Shown: positions 1 to 6,195, numbered from the stretch's first letter. The stretch: DNA of 6,260 nucleotides from an uncultured Clostridia bacterium (GCA_947304065.1 CAMZAI010000156.1:1-6260), one strand, 5' to 3'. Notes: generated from the letters alone by a model not told the origin. Numbers and translations: made by a program.

Positions 1-234
1 GTCATCGTCCTCGTCATCGTCTTCGTCCACATCCTGAGTAACGAAATTCGCGAGGAATACCATCATCAGGCCCACGATTATCGAGAGTGCGCCCACGGCG
101 AGCGCCCAGAGTTCATACGAAATGCCTCCGTAGATTGCGAGCGCCAGTCCGCCGGCCACCAGCAAAAAGACCGCAAGAAGAAAAAGTCTGGTCTTCGCCG
201 ATCCGTATTTAATTGTAGCAATCAGCCTGCCCAC
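1..234 (-). CDS. Small two-helix membrane protein with acidic tail, 3' end beyond window
   Basis: This frame is open from a GTG at 232-234 to the left edge (78 codons seen), so its C-terminus is missing. The start is chosen because AAGGAG lies six bases upstream and no in-frame ATG precedes it. Residues about 17-38 (Leu/Ala/Val-rich) and 42-65 (starting at LWALAV) look like two membrane helices joined by a very short turn containing Tyr, Gly and Glu. The first 16 residues carry several Lys/Arg, which suggests a cytoplasmic N-terminus. After the second helix the chain becomes strongly acidic, with a DEDDDEDDD run still continuing at the edge. I do not recognise the family. It lies 47 bases after the stop of the chorismate-synthase homologue, in the same orientation, so it is probably the next gene of the same operon. 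The gene is likely real because of its strong ribosome binding site and clear membrane topology; its function is unknown. Confidence 0.7.
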   Translation of the reverse strand, partial: MGRLIATIKYGSAKTRLFLLAVFLLVAGGLALAIYGGISYELWALAVGALSIIVGLMMVFLANFVTQDVDEDDDEDDD

Positions 235-281
235 AGCCTTCTCCTTCCGGCCCGCATTAAAGTGCCGGGTCTAAAAAAGTC

Positions 282-1238
282 TCAATCCCTGTAAAAACCC
301 ACAATATCGTCAAGCTTTGAATGCATGTTCTCAAAAAGCAGATCGAGCAGCGTAACGGCCGCCATCGACTCGACCACTACCACCGAGCGCGGAACCGTGG
401 TGATCTCCGCACCTTCCGCCACTTCGATCTCGGTATCGTTGCCCTCCGGATCCACGGCGCTCTGTATCGTGCTCGCAAGCGGTGTGGGAGCGAATGCAAC
501 CCGCATCACTATCTCCGAGCTGTCCGAAACTCCCGCCGTTACTCCGCCGGAATGTCTGTCGTCCACAGTCGCGAATCCGTCGCCGAACTCCACGCCCTTC
601 GCAAGATCGACCGACATTACCGCAGCCGCGAGCCTCGCGTCGAGCTTGTCAAAGAAAGGCTGTCCGACACCTGCGGGCACTCCCGAGATGATGACCTCGA
701 TCACGCCGCCGGCAGTCTTCTTCTCTGCCGCGATCTCCTTAAGATACTCAACCGCCTTTTCCGACGCCTCAGCATCCGGCATGTTCACGGGGCTGTTCTT
801 CAGATCGTCAAGGGAGCAGTTGCCGTACTTTATCGAAACAGGTCCTATCGACCTTACATAAGAGCAGAATGTGATACCGAGCTTCTCCAGAATGGCCGCA
901 GCTACGGCTCCCGCCGCGGTACGCGACGCATTGTCACGGTCGGTCACGCGCTTTGCGGACTTGTATTTGATCGCCGAATTAATGATCGTCATCGCCATCG
1001 GCGTTCCGTTCGTTACGCCGTCCTCAAGACCGGAATTGACCGTCACGAAATCATTCTCGTGGCGCCTCGCAAAAAGGCACGCGGCTGTCGGCCTCCTGCG
1101 GTTCATGAAAGCCTGGATATCGTTCTCACCGAGCGCGAGTCCTGCGGGCACTCCGTCGATCACTACTCCGATCCCGTTGCCGCCTGTCTCAACCCAGGAT
1201 GTTATACTGAAATTCTTTCCGAATGTTGCTCCTGCCAT
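282..1238 (-). CDS. aroC: Shortened chorismate-synthase homologue lacking catalytic residues
   Basis: The 318-residue product belongs to the chorismate synthase family; the symbol marks homology only. The genuine enzyme (about 350-390 residues) converts EPSP to chorismate using reduced FMN. Compared by eye with E. coli AroC recalled from memory, the family is clear: the start MAGATFG, DGVPAG (28-33), RRRP (47-50), SGxxxGVTNGTP (69-80), GVPAGVGQPFFDKLDA (186-201), KGVEFGDGF (214-222) and HSGGVTAGVS (229-238). The active site is not intact. The GESHG motif reads VETGG, so the first catalytic His is Gly19. About 28 residues holding RPGHAD (second catalytic His) and the YRGGGRSSAR loop are absent between residues 90 and 106. 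The late RHDP motif reads AEIT (278-281). The frame is uninterrupted and the flanks stay in one frame, so this is not a simple frameshift. The ATG matches the family start; its ribosome binding site (GGGACGA) is weak. It is probably not a functional chorismate synthase; a repurposed pseudoenzyme is an inference. Confidence 0.88.
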   Translation of the reverse strand: MAGATFGKNFSITSWVETGGNGIGVVIDGVPAGLALGENDIQAFMNRRRPTAACLFARRHENDFVTVNSGLEDGVTNGTPMAMTIINSAIKYKSAKRVTDRDNASRTAAGAVAAAILEKLGITFCSYVRSIGPVSIKYGNCSLDDLKNSPVNMPDAEASEKAVEYLKEIAAEKKTAGGVIEVIISGVPAGVGQPFFDKLDARLAAAVMSVDLAKGVEFGDGFATVDDRHSGGVTAGVSDSSEIVMRVAFAPTPLASTIQSAVDPEGNDTEIEVAEGAEITTVPRSVVVVESMAAVTLLDLLFENMHSKLDDIVGFYRD

Positions 1239-1252
1239 ATTCGTCCCAAATC

Positions 1253-1289
1253 CGCATCCGTTTGGATTTAGCCGTGTGCTACGGATGCG
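1253..1289 (-). repeat. 9-bp perfect inverted repeat between HAD gene and aroC homologue
   Basis: On the minus strand CGCATCCGT and ACGGATGCG are perfect inverted copies (1281-1289 and 1253-1261) separated by 19 bases. They fill most of the 54-base gap between the HAD stop and the aroC-like start. The downstream arm ends about 14 bases before the ATG, close to the weak ribosome binding site. There is no T-run after it, so it is not a standard terminator. A stem-loop influencing translation or mRNA processing, or a protein-binding operator, are both possible; no evidence separates them. Confidence 0.4.
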
Positions 1290-1292
1290 CCG

Positions 1293-1922
1293 TTATTCGT
1301 CTGCCGCGAGCAGCCGCTCGAGCTCTGCCCTGCCCTGCGCATAGTTTTCGAACACGATGCCCTTCATGCCGACCGCTTTCGCGCCGTCAATGTTCGCGGG
1401 CGTATCATCGAGGAAAACGCATTCTTCCGCCCTCAGGCCGTACCTGTCGAGCAGTATATTGTAAATGCACGCATCGGGCTTTAAAACCTTCTCCTCGAAG
1501 GAAATAACGCGCCCGTCCTCAAGTCCGAAAAACCTGAAATTCTTGCTGATGTACCTGAAATGATCCTCCGAATAATTCGAAAGAAGATAAACCTTATAAC
1601 CTCTGTTCTTCAGCTCGGTGAGCCACCCCGCCGAATAATCGTACTCCATCACGAGCCTTCTGCGGTCCGCGAAGAACAGCCTGACCAGATCCTCTATCCC
1701 GGGATCTGCGGCGATCATGCCGGTAATGATATCATCGAGCGACATCGCACCGCGGTCCACCTCTCTCCAGAGAGGATGCTGCGTGGTTACGGCCGCAAGA
1801 CGCGCCGCACGCCCGCCGGGCTGCCAGTCGTCCGCGCCCTCGAAGCCCAGTTCAGAGATATAGTCCTTCCAGCGGAAAGCCGCCAGAACATTACCGATAT
1901 CAAATACAATGTTCTTTATCAT
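1293..1922 (-). CDS. HAD-superfamily hydrolase (YihX/epoxide-hydrolase-N-like subfamily IA)
   Basis: This 209-residue soluble protein has the full HAD motif set. Motif I is FDIGNVL with the nucleophile Asp8. Motif II is LLSN with Ser115, motif III is the Lys of LKPD (Lys148), and motif IV is FLDDTPANIDGA with Asp172/Asp173. Residues about 15-95 form the helical cap. In motif I the usual second Asp (DxD) is Gly, giving DxGN as in E. coli YihX, a sugar-phosphate phosphatase. A phosphatase on a small phosphorylated metabolite is therefore the best family-level guess; the substrate cannot be read from sequence. The ATG is preceded by TAAGGA, which overlaps the TAA stop of ung, leaving a 9-base gap. 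This indicates translation by ribosomes finishing ung. The length is normal for the family. It is probably a housekeeping or damage-metabolite phosphatase, the latter purely inference. Confidence 0.9.
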   Translation of the reverse strand: MIKNIVFDIGNVLAAFRWKDYISELGFEGADDWQPGGRAARLAAVTTQHPLWREVDRGAMSLDDIITGMIAADPGIEDLVRLFFADRRRLVMEYDYSAGWLTELKNRGYKVYLLSNYSEDHFRYISKNFRFFGLEDGRVISFEEKVLKPDACIYNILLDRYGLRAEECVFLDDTPANIDGAKAVGMKGIVFENYAQGRAELERLLAADE

Positions 1923-1931
1923 AAAAAATCC

Positions 1932-2606
1932 TTAAATGTTTTCTATCTGCCAGTCGATCGGCTCCGCTCCGTGCGCCTTCAGAAACTCATTGGCCTTTGA
2001 AAAATGCCTGCATCCGAAGAAGCCTCTGTACGCCGAAAGCGGCGAAGGATGCGCAGCCTTCAGTACGAGATGCTTTGGATTGTTCAGCATAGCGGCCTTC
2101 TTCTGCGCGGGCGATCCCCAGAGCATAAATACCACGGGCCTGTCGATGTGGTTTACGGCAGCGATGATCGCGTCGGTCAGCTGCTCCCAGCCGTGTCCCT
2201 GATGTGAATTCGCCGCATGCTCCCTGACCGTGAGCACGGTGTTCAGCAGCAGTACGCCCTGATCGGCCCACTTCTTCAGATACCCGTTGTTCGGCTCATA
2301 GCAGCCGAGGTCCGAGTTCAGTTCCTTGTAGATATTCACCAGAGAAGGCGGAGGCGTATTCCCCGGAAGTACCGAGAAACACAGTCCGTGCGCCTGATTC
2401 ACCTCATGGTAGGGGTCCTGCCCGAGTATCACGCACTTTACCTTCTCGAGCGGCGTGTACGCAAGCGCGTTAAATATATCGTCCGAGGGCGGGAATATCA
2501 CATGCCTTGAGTATTCATCCCTCACAAACTTATACAGTTCTCTGTAATAAGGCTTCCCGAATTCGGGTTCGAGTACCTTTTGCCATTCTCCCGTGATCGC
2601 TCCCAT
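1932..2606 (-). CDS. ung: Uracil-DNA glycosylase (family 1 UDG)
   Basis: This enzyme cuts uracil from DNA, arising from cytosine deamination or dUTP misincorporation, and starts base-excision repair in the cytoplasm. All family-1 motifs are present (numbering from the ATG at 2606, 224 residues). They are GQDPYH at 62-67 with the water-activating Asp64 and the Tyr that excludes thymine, PPPS at 85-88, LLLN at 119-122 with the uracil-reading Asn, and HPSPLS at 186-191 with the catalytic His and DNA-intercalation loop. The length is typical. A GTG lies directly before the ATG (2607-2609). GGAG sits seven bases before the ATG but only four before the GTG, so the ATG is preferred. It lies 18 bases downstream of the amidase stop and its own stop overlaps the ribosome binding site of the HAD gene, so it is a mid-operon gene. 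The identification is very secure; the start is uncertain by one codon. Confidence 0.97.
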   Translation of the reverse strand: MGAITGEWQKVLEPEFGKPYYRELYKFVRDEYSRHVIFPPSDDIFNALAYTPLEKVKCVILGQDPYHEVNQAHGLCFSVLPGNTPPPSLVNIYKELNSDLGCYEPNNGYLKKWADQGVLLLNTVLTVREHAANSHQGHGWEQLTDAIIAAVNHIDRPVVFMLWGSPAQKKAAMLNNPKHLVLKAAHPSPLSAYRGFFGCRHFSKANEFLKAHGAEPIDWQIENI

Positions 2607-2624
2607 CACAAATCTCCGATCGTT

Positions 2625-3659
2625 TTATTCACCGAAATACCTGTCGATACCGTCCGCAAGTCCCTGTATGATCTTCGCACGGTATTCCGCGGTCTGCAGG
2701 AGTCTGTCCTCGTCGGGATTTGAAAGATATCCTACCTCCACGCGTGCTGCCGGGATCTTGGTCCAGTTGAGCTCCGGGAATGTGTCGATCAGTATGGTAC
2801 CCCAGTTCTTCGCGCCGGTAGAAGCCTCGAGCTCCTTTAAGATGTCTCCGCAGAGCTTATTGCAGTCACCGATCAGATCGGACGAAAGAAATGCATTGTC
2901 TCCGGAAGGACAGAACGCCATGATACCCTTTATGCTGCCACGATCGTCCGAATTGCCGTGAAGATGCAGCACTATCTCGCCCTGGTTGTTCGCTATCAGG
3001 GCACGCTCGGCGTTGCTTATCATAACGTCGTTCTCTTCGCGGACCATATAGACTCCGTAGCCTCTCTTTTCCAGCTCGGTCTTGAGCATCTGCGCTATAT
3101 CGAGATTAAACTGATATTCGGGAGTATATGTCGCAACGCCTTCGGCACCGGAATTGACCTTCTTTTCGGTCGCGGAAGCACCCGGTCCTATGGGCTCGGT
3201 CTCGTTGTTGTTCTTCAGCTGGTGGGCTGCGTCGATCACAACGATATGCTTTCCCGAAGGAACGTCCGTGGGAGGAGTATCCGTAACAGCTGCTCCGGCA
3301 TCACCCGTGCCGTCGGACGGGCTGTCTCCCGCGGCACCGGCGTCTGCGGTACTTGAGCCCGCATCAGACGAAGTATTGCCTGCGTCGGCCGCAGCCGCTC
3401 CCGCATCGGAAGTCCGGCCGTCGGAAGTACCTGCATTCGCGGCGTCAGAAGTCTGCCCCGGGTTCGAAGCAGGGTCCTGAGCATCGGTTCCGCCTTGCTT
3501 ATCCGCAGAGGAAGACGCATCAGTGCCCGGCTGTTCCGTGGCTGTGCCCGCGCCGGCATCATCGGCACGCATCATAAACTTTGCCGCAAGCGACATGATC
3601 AAAACGGCTCCGAGGAAAATGGCCGCGATCATCGCGATCCTTTTAATAAGCTCGTTCAT
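2625..3659 (-). CDS. Membrane-anchored N-acetylmuramoyl-L-alanine amidase (Amidase_3)
   Basis: This zinc amidase is expected to cut the bond between MurNAc and the stem peptide in peptidoglycan outside the membrane. From the ATG at 3659 (344 residues), residues 1-31 hold a Lys/Arg start and a hydrophobic stretch (9-30), probably an uncleaved anchor. Residues 33-134 are a low-complexity Ala/Asp/Gly/Ser/Thr linker with many DAG and SDAG units. Residues about 138-344 are the Amidase_3 domain. Candidate zinc ligands are His146 (VVIDAAH), Glu181 (PEYQFNL) and His234 (LHLHGNS), and the catalytic Glu is Glu308 in VEVGYLSN. The first motif is DAAHQ rather than the textbook DPGHGG, like a Clostridia subgroup with an EPIGPGA insert, which is present here. 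A start 15 codons upstream (3704) is possible but has GGAG touching the ATG and lies in a hairpin loop. The chosen start has GGAG 11 bases upstream, which is rather far. Confidence 0.92.
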   Translation of the reverse strand: MNELIKRIAMIAAIFLGAVLIMSLAAKFMMRADDAGAGTATEQPGTDASSSADKQGGTDAQDPASNPGQTSDAANAGTSDGRTSDAGAAAADAGNTSSDAGSSTADAGAAGDSPSDGTGDAGAAVTDTPPTDVPSGKHIVVIDAAHQLKNNNETEPIGPGASATEKKVNSGAEGVATYTPEYQFNLDIAQMLKTELEKRGYGVYMVREENDVMISNAERALIANNQGEIVLHLHGNSDDRGSIKGIMAFCPSGDNAFLSSDLIGDCNKLCGDILKELEASTGAKNWGTILIDTFPELNWTKIPAARVEVGYLSNPDEDRLLQTAEYRAKIIQGLADGIDRYFGE

Positions 3660-3681
3660 TCGGGATAATTCTCCATTAACG

Positions 3682-3718
3682 AACCTAAAGCGGGGACTGT
3701 TCATCTCCGCTTAAGGTT
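3682..3718 (-). promoter_or_regulatory. 12-bp imperfect hairpin in the telA-amidase gap
   Basis: Read on the minus strand, AACCTTAAGCGG (3707-3718) and CCGCTTTAGGTT (3682-3693) form a 12-bp stem with a single T-T mismatch and a 13-base loop. The stem lies in the 80-base gap between the telA stop and the preferred amidase start, and the alternative ATG at 3702-3704 falls inside its loop. No T-run follows (the next bases are CGTTAATGG), so it is not a classic terminator. The amidase ribosome binding site (GGAG) starts about eight bases past the stem. Likely roles are a partial transcription barrier, an mRNA processing or stability element, or control of amidase translation. The structure is seen in the sequence; its role is inferred. 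Confidence 0.55.
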
Positions 3719-3739
3719 TGTCTGTGTATGACTGTTGTA

Positions 3740-4945
3740 TCAGCTCTTGAGTTCAAGCAGCTTTGCCTTCAGCTCGCCTTCGATGCGGCCGAGTTCTGCT
3801 TCTGCCTCTCTGCGCTTCTGCTTTCCTTCCGCCTGAATTCTCATAACCTCGTCGAGAGTATTGATCAGGTTCTCGTTCGTGGTCTTTAAGGTCTCGATAT
3901 CAACGATCGAGCGCTCAGCTTCCTTAGCAGTCTGGATGGTAGCCATCTTCAGAGTCTCGGAATTCTTCTTAAGCAGCTGGTTGGTCATCTCGGTAACCGC
4001 CGACTGTGCCGCGGTAGCCTCCTGGCTGTGCGCGATACCCAGTGCGAGTACCATCTGCGACTTCCAGAGAGGGATGGTGTTCACGATCGAGGACTGGATC
4101 TTCTCAACCATGAGTGTGTCGTTGTTCTGAAGGAGTCTGGTCTGCGGTCCGAGCTGGATCGAGATCATTCTGGTCAGTTCGAGGTCATGGAGCTTCTTCT
4201 CGAAACGCTCGCAGAGGTTCGCCATATCGTTGTAACGCTGTGCGTCCTCCTGTGCTCCGGTCTGCTCCGCCTTCTTTCTGAGATCCTCGAGCTCGCCCTT
4301 GCGGACTGCTTCGAGCTTCTTCTTACCGGCGATGATGTACATCGTCAGCTCCTTATAATACTTGAGGTTCAGGTCATACATCTGATCGAACATCGCGATG
4401 TCCTTCATCAGGGTAACCTGGTGGCTCTCAAGCTTTTCAACGATCTTGTCGACATTGACCTCTGCCTTCGCGTAGGAAGCCTTCAGGGCCTCGATGTCTC
4501 TCTTCTTTTTCTGGAAGAATCCGGCGATACCCTTCTTCTCCTCTTCATTCATGGTCTTAAGCTGAACGACCAGAGCGGACAGATCCTCACCGATCTCGCC
4601 GAGGTCCTGCGTCTTAACATTCTTCAGGGCGCTCTCTGAGAACGATGCGATGTTCTTCTGTGCGGAAGAACCGTAGCTCATGATCTGGTTCGAATCGGTA
4701 ATGTCGATCTTCTGGCTGAATTCATCGACTACCTTGCGCTCAGCCTCGGTCAGCATGGATTCGTCAAGCTTAACTGCGTTCGCTTCACGCTTCTTTTCCT
4801 TCTCAGCCTCCTCCTGCTGCTGCAGGGTCTGTGTCTCAAGCGAGGGAGACTGCACGGGAGTCAGTGTAAGGCCGAAATCGGGCGCTGCAACTCCTCCTGC
4901 GTTCTCGGGTTCAAGTGTTAAAGAAATGTTGTTATTGTCGTCCAT
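3740..4945 (-). CDS. telA: TelA-family protein (toxic anion resistance / YaaN-like)
   Basis: This 401-residue protein matches the TelA family, named for plasmid tellurite resistance but widespread on Firmicutes chromosomes (YaaN in Bacillus), where its biochemical role is unsettled. Residues 1-60 are a variable, polar, probably disordered lead with a Gln/Glu/Lys-rich stretch (41-55). The conserved core follows: IMSYGSSAQKNIASFSE (88-104), YYKELTMYIIAGKKKLE (196-212), LGPQTRLLQNND (265-276) and IPLWKSQMVLALG (291-303). TNQLLKKNSETLK (321-333) and a C-terminal charged coiled coil (340-401) complete it. There is no signal peptide or membrane helix, so it is cytoplasmic, perhaps held at the membrane by XpaC. 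AAGGAG stands eight bases before the ATG, a strong site. It lies 17 bases after xpaC, the order seen in Bacillus. The family assignment is firm. Tellurite resistance is only the historical name; a link to envelope stress is inferred from partner and neighbours. Confidence 0.95.
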   Translation of the reverse strand: MDDNNNISLTLEPENAGGVAAPDFGLTLTPVQSPSLETQTLQQQEEAEKEKKREANAVKLDESMLTEAERKVVDEFSQKIDITDSNQIMSYGSSAQKNIASFSESALKNVKTQDLGEIGEDLSALVVQLKTMNEEEKKGIAGFFQKKKRDIEALKASYAKAEVNVDKIVEKLESHQVTLMKDIAMFDQMYDLNLKYYKELTMYIIAGKKKLEAVRKGELEDLRKKAEQTGAQEDAQRYNDMANLCERFEKKLHDLELTRMISIQLGPQTRLLQNNDTLMVEKIQSSIVNTIPLWKSQMVLALGIAHSQEATAAQSAVTEMTNQLLKKNSETLKMATIQTAKEAERSIVDIETLKTTNENLINTLDEVMRIQAEGKQKRREAEAELGRIEGELKAKLLELKS

Positions 4946-4962
4946 CTTATATCTCCTTTACA

Positions 4963-6123
4963 TTATAATTTCAACTGGGGAATGTTCATCTCATCTGTAA
5001 GACCTTCCTGGGCTAAGAGATTCTCCATAACCTTGATCTCCGATGAAACATCCATGGCCTCATCCGCGTACAGCGAATCAAGCTGCTTGTCAAAGGCTTC
5101 GAGAGCCTTATCCATCATCTCCTCGACCTGCTCCTTCGTAGCGTCGATGTTCTCACCGGAAATACCGGTGTCGTCCATCCTGTCGTACGAATTCAGGAGC
5201 TTAATGGCCGTGGGCAGATAGTAATTAAAGAAACGTCTGACTGAATTCTTCTTCGAGGGATGCTGTACAACGTAATCCACGATCTTCGTCGTAACGTCCT
5301 CGAGGTGAACGATCTGAGCCGAAACTCTCTCGTCCTCGATGCCGTCGTCGAGGCGTCTCATCTCGGCAATAGCCTTCTCTTCCTCGTCGAGCATCTTATC
5401 GATGGCGCTGTCGCCGGTACGCTGACGCTTCGGAACTTTATACTTATCGATGAGCGACTGCTCCTGTTCCTTCTTGAGCTGCGCGTTCTTCTTCCTCTGT
5501 TCCTCAGCCTGGCGCTCTGCCTCTATCTTCGCGTTCTCGGCCGCTCTCGCCTTCGCGAGCTCAGCCTCCATGGCCGCCTGCTTCTGAAGCTTTCTCTTCT
5601 CTCTGCGCGAGAGCTTCACGGGCTCATCCGCAGGTCTTACCTTAACCGTCTGGACGTTCTGATTGTTCGTACGTCCGGGATATGAGTATCTGTAAGTCGA
5701 AGAATAAGGGTTTGCCGAACCGCTTCCGGCTCTCGTATCAACCGTTCCGGTGTAAGGCTGTCCGGGCTGCCCCGCCTGACCGGGCTGTCCGCCGTAACCT
5801 GCCTGTCCCGCCTGTCCGCCCTGAGCGTAGGTCTGATTCGGATTGTAGGTCCGGTTGGGGTTGTACGTCTGATTAGGGTTATAGGTCTGATTGGGGTTAT
5901 AAGTCTGGTTTGGATTATAGTATCGGTTTTGGTTCTGATCCTTGGCCGAGCCCATAAGCGCCTTTATCGCCTTAATGATCACAAAAAGCGCAACTCCGAA
6001 TATTCCGATCCCGAAAATGCCGCTCGCAAGTCCCCCGAGCACACTCATCAAAGGAAATCCGCTGTAGCTGAGGGCAATGAGCGCTATCACGATCCAAAAC
6101 CATTTGTTTTTCTTCCTGCTCAT
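4963..6123 (-). CDS. xpaC: XpaC-family membrane protein with repeat-rich insert
   Basis: This 386-residue product ends in an XpaC domain (about 240-376). Its hallmarks include the helical stretch IDKMLDEEEKAIAEM (241-255) and then VTTKIVDYVVQHPSKK (277-292). VRRFFNYYLPTAIKLLNSYD (295-314) and the closing helix FDKQLDSLYADEAMDVSSEI (344-363) complete the set. XpaC was named from hydrolysis of a chromogenic phosphate in Bacillus, but the domain is not a known phosphatase and its function is uncertain. Ahead of it are a basic N-terminus, hydrophobic segments at about 8-20 and 24-51 (a membrane hairpin or anchor), and five YNPNQT-type repeats (69-98). A Gly/Gln/Pro stretch (101-123) and a Lys/Glu/Ala-rich coiled coil (170-225) follow. 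Bacillus XpaC, from memory, is much shorter, so the repeat and coiled coil are extensions. It is the first gene after the promoter and directly precedes telA. Its ribosome binding site is weak (AGAAAGA); no in-frame ATG lies upstream. Confidence 0.93.
   Translation of the reverse strand: MSRKKNKWFWIVIALIALSYSGFPLMSVLGGLASGIFGIGIFGVALFVIIKAIKALMGSAKDQNQNRYYNPNQTYNPNQTYNPNQTYNPNRTYNPNQTYAQGGQAGQAGYGGQPGQAGQPGQPYTGTVDTRAGSGSANPYSSTYRYSYPGRTNNQNVQTVKVRPADEPVKLSRREKRKLQKQAAMEAELAKARAAENAKIEAERQAEEQRKKNAQLKKEQEQSLIDKYKVPKRQRTGDSAIDKMLDEEEKAIAEMRRLDDGIEDERVSAQIVHLEDVTTKIVDYVVQHPSKKNSVRRFFNYYLPTAIKLLNSYDRMDDTGISGENIDATKEQVEEMMDKALEAFDKQLDSLYADEAMDVSSEIKVMENLLAQEGLTDEMNIPQLKL
5830..5919 (-). repeat. 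Five in-frame 18-bp repeats encoding YNPNQT
   Basis: Five adjacent 18-base units inside xpaC encode YNPNQT (residues 69-98); the fourth unit reads YNPNRT through a CAG to CGG change. All other differences between units are at third codon positions. Tyr uses TAT and TAC, Asn uses AAT and AAC, Pro uses CCA, CCC, CCT and CCG, and Thr uses ACT, ACC and ACG. The units therefore diverged at the DNA level while the peptide was kept. The segment lies just after the second membrane segment and is probably a flexible spacer or binding tail. Confidence 0.92.
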
Positions 6124-6195
6124 CTGTCTAAATCTTTCTCTCCATATTCTATATAAGCGAGCCGCAAAACCGCGGTCTCATTTTTATCATGTCTT

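Noticed and set aside
235..281. A terminator after the aroC homologue, suggested by a six-T run and a short CCC/GGG stem
   Set aside because: The T-run precedes rather than follows the weak, bulged stem, and the next gene begins at once with a strong ribosome binding site.
282..1238. A frameshift or sequencing error explaining the short AroC
   Set aside because: Matches on both sides of the missing loop lie in one frame, the missing motif is not in another frame, and Gly19 and the lost RHDP motif are independent changes.
321..1271. A 316-codon open frame on the plus strand opposite the aroC homologue
   Set aside because: It is rich in Arg/His with no family resemblance and covers a clearly recognisable gene on the other strand; it is a compositional shadow.
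3236..3568. A second minus-strand frame of 110 codons inside the amidase gene
   Set aside because: It exists only because the linker codons are simple and GC-rich; the product is Arg/Pro/Leu-biased with no known fold.
4028..4639. A 203-codon plus-strand frame opposite telA
   Set aside because: Its Leu/Val/Asp-rich product mirrors coiled-coil codons of TelA and it has no recognisable domain; TelA itself is well supported.
5830..5919. A CRISPR-like or noncoding tandem repeat
   Set aside because: Units are contiguous without spacers, are multiples of three, and vary at third codon positions within a well-supported gene.
6161..6176. A small GC-rich stem (CCGC/GCGG) and 8-bp palindrome in the xpaC leader
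   Set aside because: Four-base arms are too short to support a riboswitch or attenuator.
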